From Paracoccaceae bacterium (GTDB taxonomy: Bacteria > Pseudomonadota > Alphaproteobacteria > Rhodobacterales > Rhodobacteraceae), in the NCBI GenBank assembly GCA_007119835.1, contig SKOX01000164.1:1-10176 (forward strand): a stretch of 10,176 nucleotides of DNA, written 5' to 3'. Positions 5,982 through 10,176 of this stretch are shown one piece after another. Under the pieces are notes generated by a model that saw only the letters and a program-made list of their open reading frames with translations, did not search any database and was not told where the DNA came from. The first letter of the stretch is position 1. Each line of letters starts with the position of its first letter. The translations under genes were made by a program, and so were the position numbers.

Positions 5982-6334
5982 TCCCGCAGCGGCGGCCGGT
6001 CGCTGCGCCGCCTTACCCCTGCGCCGTGTGCACCCGCGCCAGCACCGGCTTTGCCTTCAGCGCGCCGGGCACGCGGGCCGCCCCGGCGTTCTTCTGCTCC
6101 ATGCGCTGCTCGGAGGTCTGGATGGTCGCCCACCGCAGGAAGATCGAGCTCACGCGCGACGAGGCGGCGGCAGCGCTGGCCGGAGGCAAGGCGGCCGGCG
6201 CGTACCTCGAGCAGCTGGGCCGGACGGACATGGCGCAGTTCAACCGCGTGGAGTGGGCCGAGTTCTGCGAGCGGCTCACCCGCGGCTATCTCGAGGAGCT
6301 GCAGCGCCAGGCCGACGCTCAGGTCCCGTTCTGA
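5978..6334 (+). CDS. DUF6511-like zinc-binding small protein
   Basis: A 118-residue protein. Cysteines C15-x2-C18 and C40-x3-C44 near the N-terminus suggest one zinc knuckle (PCAVCTRASTGFAF, then FFCSMRCSE). The helical remainder includes TRDEAAAALAGGKAAGAYLE, LGRTDMAQF and EWAEFCERLTRGYLEEL. This layout matches what I remember of DUF6511 proteins from alphaproteobacterial phages, which sit beside primase genes; function unknown. GGAGGAG (5963-5969) precedes the ATG by 8 nt, and the ATG overlaps the helicase stop (5978-5981). The primase gene starts 2 nt after its stop, so a partner or loading role for the primase is plausible but unproven. Confidence 0.65.
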   Translation: MIPQRRPVAAPPYPCAVCTRASTGFAFSAPGTRAAPAFFCSMRCSEVWMVAHRRKIELTRDEAAAALAGGKAAGAYLEQLGRTDMAQFNRVEWAEFCERLTRGYLEELQRQADAQVPF

Positions 6335-6336
6335 TC

Positions 6337-8820
6337 ATGGCCCCGCGGCTCTCGCCGTACGCCCAGGTATCTGCCCGCCTGCGCGACATGGGCTACCACC
6401 CGATTCCGGCGAAGCCGGGCGAGAAGGTGCCGGGCCACTTCGCGGCCGGGCGGTGGTCGCACATGGGGCGCTGGCAGGAGTGGTGCGGGCGCATGCCGCC
6501 GGAGTTCCTGCACGAGCGGTGGGAGGGCTGGCCCGATGCCGGCGTCTGCATCGCGCATGGCGCCGTCGTGGGGGCCGACGTCGATACCGACCGCAAGGAC
6601 ATCGCCGCGGCCGTGGTGGATGCTCTGGGCCCCTGCCTCGTGCGCCGGCTGGGACAGAAGGGCTGGATGGGCTACTACCGCCCGAGCCCCGGGTGCGAAG
6701 GGCTCGGAGCCCGCCTGCGCTGGTACCACCCGGACGTCTGCATCACCGCCGCGGACGGCCGACGAAGCTGGCCGCCGCTGGTCGAGCTGCTCTTGCACGG
6801 CACGCAGTCGGTCGTGCCACCGACGATCCACCCCGACACCGGCCAGCCCTACCGCTGGCTGACCCCGGACACGCTGGAGGACACGCCGCTCAGCGATCTC
6901 CCGGAGCTTCCGGCCGATCCGGTCGGCCGCCTCGACGCCGAGCTGGGCAGACTGGGCCTGACCCGCAACAACCCGAACGGGCGGGCCCGCGCCGCCGAGA
7001 CCGCCGTCCCCACCCCGGCGAGCGCGCACGGCCTGGAAAAGCCCAGGTTCCGTTCGCTGAACGACCGCGCCCTCGCAACGCTGGACCGCTGGTTCCCGGC
7101 GCTGGGGCTGCCGAAGATCCGCCAGCGGGGTGCGGGTTCGTGGGAGGCGGTGGCGGTCTGGCGGCCGTCCTCGAGCGGCCGGCCGCTCGAGAAGCGCGGC
7201 GCCAACCTGCATGCCTGCCCCACCGGGATCCGCGACTTCGGCGACGGGGAGCCCTACACCGCGATCGACCTGGTGATCGCCGCGCGCGGCTGCAGCTTCC
7301 ACGGCGCCGTCGAGTGGCTCGAGCCGTTCCTCGACCCCGAGCCGCAGGCGGAGATCGACATCGACGCCATCGCCGCGGCCGCGGAGCGCAAGCAGGCGGT
7401 GGCCGCCCTAGCCACGGAGCGGGCGGAGGCGCCACGCGATCCCGTCCCGCAATCGGCCGCTCCCGTCGAACTGGACGGCTGGTGTTCGATGCCTGCAGCG
7501 CCGAAGGCAAAGCCGCGGCCGGCAACGGCGCCGCGTCGGCTGCCCTCGGCAGCGCAGTTCGATGTACTGGTGTCGCGTGCGCCGCAGCCGTTCCCGCTCG
7601 CTCCCGACAGCTTCGACGGGCTGCTGGGCGAGGTTGCTCAGTTTGTCGACGAGGCCTCGGTGGTTTCCACCGAGGCCGGCCCGCTGGCGGTGGCCTTGCC
7701 GTTGCTCGGCGCCGTCATGGGCCAGGCCTACCAGTCGCCCACCAGGCTGCGCACCAACATCTACGCTGTGGCACTGGGCTCCTCGGGCTCGGGCAAGACC
7801 AGCCTGGTCAGCCCGGCCAAGGAACTGCTGCAGCTGGCGGGCGTGCCTGACCTTCTCGGTCAGGACCGCATCGCATCGGGATCGGGCCTCCTGCGCATGC
7901 TGACCGTCGAGCCACGGCGCGTGTGCTTCCTCGACGAGTTCGGGCACATGCTGCAGCAGATCGGCGCTCCCGGAGCCGGGACGCACATGCAGCAGATCCT
8001 GACCGAGTTCACCAAGCTGTATTCGAACGCCAACATGCTCTACACGGGCACCGCCTATGCCGGCCGCGAGCCCGACCGGATCGACTGCCCGCATCTCTGC
8101 TTGTTCGGCATGACGACGCCAGAGCAGTTCTGGCGCGCCTTCGGCTCCGCGTCCCTCGAGGACGGCTCGATCGCGCGCTACCTGCTGTTCCCGATCGGGA
8201 TGAGCGGCGTCAAGGGGCCAAGTGATCGCTTCCGCGACCAGACGGTCGCCGGCATCAAGGCGGTGCTTGATGCGATCCGCGGCCGCTTGCGCGGCAACCT
8301 CGGGATCCCCGAGCTCTGCACGGTGCCGTTCGATGCGCGCGCCGAGCGGGCCTACGAGGCTCTGCGGAGCACCATGGAGAGCTGCGCCAGGTACAGCGAC
8401 GACAACGGCATGCGCGGCGTGGGGCCGGTCCTGCTCCGCGTCGCCGAGAACGCCGTGAAGATCGCGCTGGTTTCGGCGATCGGCCGCGAGCCGGTCGCGC
8501 CCGTTGTCACAATGGACGACTTCGAGAAGGCGCACCTGCTCGCCCGCTGGTCGGCGTGCGAGATGGTCCGCAACATCGGCAGCCACATCGCCGACAACCA
8601 GGTGGAGCGGGACGTGAACGACGTGGAGCGCCGGATTCTGAAGGCCGGACCCGAAGGGATCCTCAAGGGCAAGCTCAAGGATCAGGTCCGCGCGATCCGA
8701 AAACGTGAGTTCGACGACATCATTGCGTCACTGGAAGAGTCTGGCAGGATTGCCGTCGAGCGGACGAACTCGGCGACCAAGCCAGGCTTCCGGCTGACCC
8801 ACTGCAGCTTCAGCGCGTAA
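6337..8820 (+). CDS. Primase-polymerase/P-loop helicase replication protein
   Basis: An 827-residue multidomain protein. Residues about 8-210 are a bifunctional primase/polymerase (Prim-Pol) domain: GYHPIPAKPG, the metal-binding D81-x-D83 (GADVDT), and VVPPTIHPDTGQPYRWL with histidine 165, all typical. Residues about 239-332 resemble a DnaG CHC2 fold (GIRDFG, YTAIDLVIAARG, GAVEWLEPFL) but lack the zinc ligands. Residues about 420-700 are a P-loop NTPase, Walker A GSSGSGKT (481-488) and Walker B CFLDEFG (D533, E534), resembling DUF3987-type helicases. The last 75 or so residues look like a winged helix (RREFDDIIASLEESGRIAVE-type pattern). It should prime and unwind at the phage origin. The ATG at 6337 has no good Shine-Dalgarno and lies 2 nt after the previous stop, so translation probably depends on reinitiation. 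Earlier upstream frame is rejected because it overlaps two other genes. Confidence 0.85.
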   Translation: MAPRLSPYAQVSARLRDMGYHPIPAKPGEKVPGHFAAGRWSHMGRWQEWCGRMPPEFLHERWEGWPDAGVCIAHGAVVGADVDTDRKDIAAAVVDALGPCLVRRLGQKGWMGYYRPSPGCEGLGARLRWYHPDVCITAADGRRSWPPLVELLLHGTQSVVPPTIHPDTGQPYRWLTPDTLEDTPLSDLPELPADPVGRLDAELGRLGLTRNNPNGRARAAETAVPTPASAHGLEKPRFRSLNDRALATLDRWFPALGLPKIRQRGAGSWEAVAVWRPSSSGRPLEKRGANLHACPTGIRDFGDGEPYTAIDLVIAARGCSFHGAVEWLEPFLDPEPQAEIDIDAIAAAAERKQAVAALATERAEAPRDPVPQSAAPVELDGWCSMPAAPKAKPRPATAPRRLPSAAQFDVLVSRAPQPFPLAPDSFDGLLGEVAQFVDEASVVSTEAGPLAVALPLLGAVMGQAYQSPTRLRTNIYAVALGSSGSGKTSLVSPAKELLQLAGVPDLLGQDRIASGSGLLRMLTVEPRRVCFLDEFGHMLQQIGAPGAGTHMQQILTEFTKLYSNANMLYTGTAYAGREPDRIDCPHLCLFGMTTPEQFWRAFGSASLEDGSIARYLLFPIGMSGVKGPSDRFRDQTVAGIKAVLDAIRGRLRGNLGIPELCTVPFDARAERAYEALRSTMESCARYSDDNGMRGVGPVLLRVAENAVKIALVSAIGREPVAPVVTMDDFEKAHLLARWSACEMVRNIGSHIADNQVERDVNDVERRILKAGPEGILKGKLKDQVRAIRKREFDDIIASLEESGRIAVERTNSATKPGFRLTHCSFSA

Positions 8821-8822
8821 TC

Positions 8823-8851
8823 CTGGACAGGGCCTGCCGCGAGGCATCCAG
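8823..8851 (+). terminator. Weak hairpin just after the primase stop
   Basis: CTGGA (8823-8827) can pair with TCCAG (8847-8851), and inside it GCCT (8832-8835) with AGGC (8842-8845), leaving a 6-nt loop and an uneven internal loop. ATTCTACTT follows, a poor T-run. Its position 3 nt after the stop codon ending the long operon suits a terminator, but the stem is interrupted. The rest of 8852-8961 shows nothing convincing. Confidence 0.3.
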
Positions 8852-8961
8852 ATTCTACTTGCTATCCTTCTGGCGCGTCCGACACGCCCGCAGCCATCGC
8901 GGGGAACATGCAAAGGCTCTTGTGTATCCGGCAAGTCGCGCTTCTCGCCCTTGGGCCTTTA

Positions 8962-9186
8962 TCAGGCATCAGTCGCACCGTCCCCATCCCTGCCGGCTGG
9001 CAGCGTGTCCGTCAGAAAGACGCGGTGATGCGAAATGGCCGCGCAAGCTTCAACGACATCCGGCCCGTCCAGGTCGACCGATCCTTTTTTTACCCACGGA
9101 CCGCGATCACCTGGCAGACACGATCCAGTGTCATCTTCGGTAAGAGCATATCCACCCTGTTCGGACTGGAAAATTTGGACATGCAT
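8962..9186 (-). CDS. Small conserved-looking hypothetical protein with low GC3
   Basis: A 74-residue protein from ATG 9184-9186, with GGGGGG 9 nt upstream; an in-frame ATG at 9217-9219 would add 11 residues. The segment GGYALTEDDTGSCLPGDRGPW followed by V-K-K resembles a recurring motif (alanine-leucine/phenylalanine-threonine, then D-x-T-G, then L-P, then G-P-W) in very short uncharacterised alphaproteobacterial proteins, recalled from memory. No signal peptide or membrane segment. About 40 of 74 codons end in G or C, far fewer than in the neighbouring genes, so it may have a different origin, as a cargo (moron) gene would. It converges on the primase operon. Function unknown. Confidence 0.6.
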   Translation of the reverse strand: MHVQIFQSEQGGYALTEDDTGSCLPGDRGPWVKKGSVDLDGPDVVEACAAISHHRVFLTDTLPAGRDGDGATDA

Positions 9187-9201
9187 CGTCAATAACCCCC
9201 C

Positions 9202-9219
9202 ATGCTTCCTGCCAAGCAT
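9202..9219. repeat. Inverted repeat upstream of the 74-aa gene
   Basis: ATGCTT (9202-9207) and AAGCAT (9214-9219) form perfect 6-bp arms around 6 nt. It lies 15 nt upstream of the chosen start of the leftward 74-aa gene, between two leftward genes, so it could be an operator or an mRNA stem. If the longer start at 9219 were used it would be coding. Confidence 0.3.
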
Positions 9220-9254
9220 ATGGGGAGCGGATTGGTGTGACGCGATACCCAGCG

Positions 9255-9476
9255 TCAATTCCGCCGGATTTCAGACTGAGGGACCACCCACCAGACCTTC
9301 ACCTGGCGCCTGATCCGCGAAGCGGGCGCCAGCAGCTCGTCCAGGGCGTCGTTGCTCGTCGCCTTCAAGGGAAGCAGGAAGGCCTCGGCGCCCCGCCTCG
9401 CCAGTTCGTCGGTGATGTCGCCGAACGGCGTCGCCAGCGCCTCATCGCTGGCCTGCCCCGGGTCGTCGTATCGCAT
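9255..9476 (-). CDS. Small hypothetical protein
   Basis: A 73-residue protein from ATG 9474-9476 (MRYDDPGQASDEALATPF); GAGAG about 9 nt upstream is a modest ribosome site. Codons end overwhelmingly in G or C, as in the operon genes, which supports coding. The body DITDELARRGAEAFLLPLKA looks helical and the end carries VKVWWVVPQSE, a short beta-like segment. An upstream extension of the frame to 9629 is proline and arginine rich with no sign of a domain, so it is left out. I do not recognise the family. It lies in tandem with, and 68 nt ahead of, the 74-aa gene, and could share its transcript. Confidence 0.55.
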   Translation of the reverse strand: MRYDDPGQASDEALATPFGDITDELARRGAEAFLLPLKATSNDALDELLAPASRIRRQVKVWWVVPQSEIRRN

Positions 9477-9690
9477 GGTGCTGCTCTCGTCTCGTGGGTG
9501 TGCCGGCCGGGGATCGCTCGCGCCATCCATTGGTCTCGTTGCCCCGTCCCGTAGATGCTGGGCATCTCGTAATCCGATTGCCTCGGACGGAGCCCCCGGC
9601 GCCGGGCCGCAGCTTGCGGGAGGGTCCAACTATCTGAGGCCGCCCGTAAACATCGAGCCTGCGGAGCAGCCTCTTTTGCGTCCCGCGCGT
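9477..9690. other. Gene-poor leader region upstream of the leftward small genes
   Basis: No frame here has convincing coding character. The stretch holds the AGATGC-TGG-GCATCT dyad (9553-9567) and some GC-rich short repeats around 9597-9608 (CCCCCGGCGCCGGG). It separates the leftward genes from the repeat array, so it most likely contains their promoter, though I see no clear -35/-10 pair. No tRNA or att-like sequence was recognised. Confidence 0.4.
9553..9567. promoter_or_regulatory. Distant operator-like dyad matching the immunity site
   Basis: AGATGCTGGGCATCT is a perfect dyad with 6-bp arms and a 3-nt centre, the same build as the dyad over the repressor start (719-733): the shared pattern is ANATGC-N3-GCATNT. 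It lies 76 nt upstream of the leftward 73-aa gene. It may be a second binding site for the same repressor, or a coincidence. Confidence 0.4.
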
Positions 9691-9912
9691 TCCGATTTTC
9701 CCCCTCCGATTTTCTTCCCTTCCGATTTTCCTGCTGTCTCCGCAGCCCCGACTTTCCGATTTTCCTCCGATTTCCTCTCCCCTGGAAATCAAGCAGTTAA
9801 GTAGATAATCGGAATAATCGGAAAATCGTGTCAGGTATCTGAAAGGGCTGCATAAGGGGTCCTGGGGGACTCTCTATAGGCTGCCCTCCGATTTTCCGAT
9901 TTTCCGATTTTC
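9690..9912. repeat. TCCGATTTTC repeat array (iteron-like)
   Basis: Seven exact copies of TCCGATTTTC on the plus strand begin at 9691, 9705, 9721, 9755, 9887, 9895 and 9903; a variant with one T fewer is at 9766, and a CCGACTTTCC variant at 9748. The three last copies overlap as an exact 8-bp tandem (CCGATTTT three times, 9888-9911). Between the two groups lies an inverted, AT-rich cluster (9804-9828). The plus strand is strongly pyrimidine-rich at 9670-9780. It is not a CRISPR: repeats are short and spacers irregular. An origin with iterons, a partition site, or a multi-operator region are the main readings. Confidence 0.75.
9804..9828. repeat. Inverted ATAATCGGA tandem in the array centre
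   Basis: ATAATCGGA occurs twice head to tail (9805-9813 and 9814-9822) and is followed by AAATCG (9823-9828). These are the reverse complement of the flanking TCCGATTTTC units with one or two changes. Together with the preceding AAGCAGTTAAGTAGATAATC this is the most AT-rich spot of the gene-poor region, and could be an unwinding element. Confidence 0.6.
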
Positions 9913-9950
9913 TCGCCGCCCTTGCCCTTGCCCACCGCCTCGCGCGAGGG

Positions 9951-10176
9951 ATGTGGCGCCCAGACCTCCACCGCCGCCTGACGCAAGGTCGGCGAGGAAA
10001 TGAGGAAATCACGTCGAGCCCACCGCGGCGCGCGATCTCGATCGAGGCGTTCCGCGGCCGCGTGCACGGGCTCTGCACTCAGCGCCTGGCGTTCGGGAAG
10101 CAGGTGGGCCCGCCGTGGCAGTCGGTCAGGACGTGGCAGGTGAATGACCGTCCGCTTGGCTGCGGCGCCCAAAAAA
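9951..10176 (+). CDS. Unrecognised rightward reading frame, cut by the window end
   Basis: An open frame from ATG 9951 continues past the window edge (75 codons seen) with GCGAGGG directly ahead of the ATG. From about 10008 onward, 49 of 56 codons end in G or C, like the real genes of the window, while the opposing long frame on the minus strand does not show this bias. Readable text such as AISIEAFRGRVHGLC and VGPPWQSVRTWQVNDRPLG looks protein-like, but I do not know the family. The first 20 codons are less biased, so the true start may be later, or this may be the remnant of a broken gene. Confidence 0.35.
   Translation, partial: MWRPDLHRRLTQGRRGNEEITSSPPRRAISIEAFRGRVHGLCTQRLAFGKQVGPPWQSVRTWQVNDRPLGCGAQK

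Noticed and set aside
7408..8586. Long minus-strand open frame opposite the primase-helicase
   Set aside because: Composition artefact of GC-rich codons; the plus strand has Walker A and B motifs in the same stretch.
8947..8956. GCCCTTGGGC as terminator between converging genes
   Set aside because: The loop would be 2 nt and the stem 4 bp, too short to be convincing.
9477..9690. tRNA gene or phage attachment site
   Set aside because: No T-loop signature or cloverleaf pairing was seen, and no duplicate core sequence or integrase gene is in the window.
9690..9912. CRISPR array
   Set aside because: Repeat units are only 8-10 bp, partly tandem and overlapping, with irregular gaps, and there are no cas genes; the Cas4-like protein is a phage exonuclease.
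9831..10172. Minus-strand open frame with repeated lysine, serine, glutamate and asparagine text
   Set aside because: That text is the translation of the TCCGATTTTC repeats, and the third-position bias at 10008-10176 favours the plus strand.

Overview
The window is high-GC bacterial DNA, and its protein-coding frames end mostly in G or C. It carries the immunity and early replication/recombination region of a temperate phage or prophage, most likely of an alphaproteobacterium. The host guess is an inference: it rests on the GC-rich codon use and on a TSCPD-like protein and a DUF6511-like protein, which I know mainly from prophages of Rhizobiales and Rhodospirillales relatives. No structural, terminase, integrase or lysis gene is visible, so prophage is favoured but not proven.

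Layout. Positions 1-184 hold the end of a gene with a winged-helix-like segment. Positions 376-1051 are a divergent repressor/Cro-like pair. The 88-bp region between them has three short dyads, one over each start codon. Positions 1048-8820 form a rightward block: DUF1064 nuclease-like protein, Sak4/AAA_24-type recombinase ATPase, DUF669 SSB-like protein, Cas4/AddB-like Fe-S exonuclease, a 73-aa small protein, a TSCPD-like protein, a DEAH helicase, a DUF6511 zinc protein, and a large primase-polymerase/helicase. From 2856 onward the genes overlap at ATGA or GTGA, or are 2 nt apart, as expected of one translationally coupled operon. The recombinase, SSB and exonuclease resemble a phage single-strand-annealing recombination set. 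The DEAH helicase and the Prim-Pol/P-loop protein would open and prime DNA at an origin.

Positions 8821-10176 are different: two small leftward genes, one with much lower GC3 than its neighbours, then a roughly 470-bp gene-poor stretch. That stretch contains a striking pyrimidine-rich array of TCCGATTTTC repeats (9691-9912) around an AT-rich inverted cluster, which looks like an iteron-type origin or a multi-site binding region. An unrecognised rightward frame runs off the window end.

The observations most worth a second look are the TCCGATTTTC array, a pair of mutually exclusive hairpins between the SSB-like and exonuclease genes (2749-2836), and TGC-N3-GCA dyads placed over both immunity-gene start codons with a matching copy at 9553-9567. 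All functions are read from sequence motifs and memory of protein families; no search was run.
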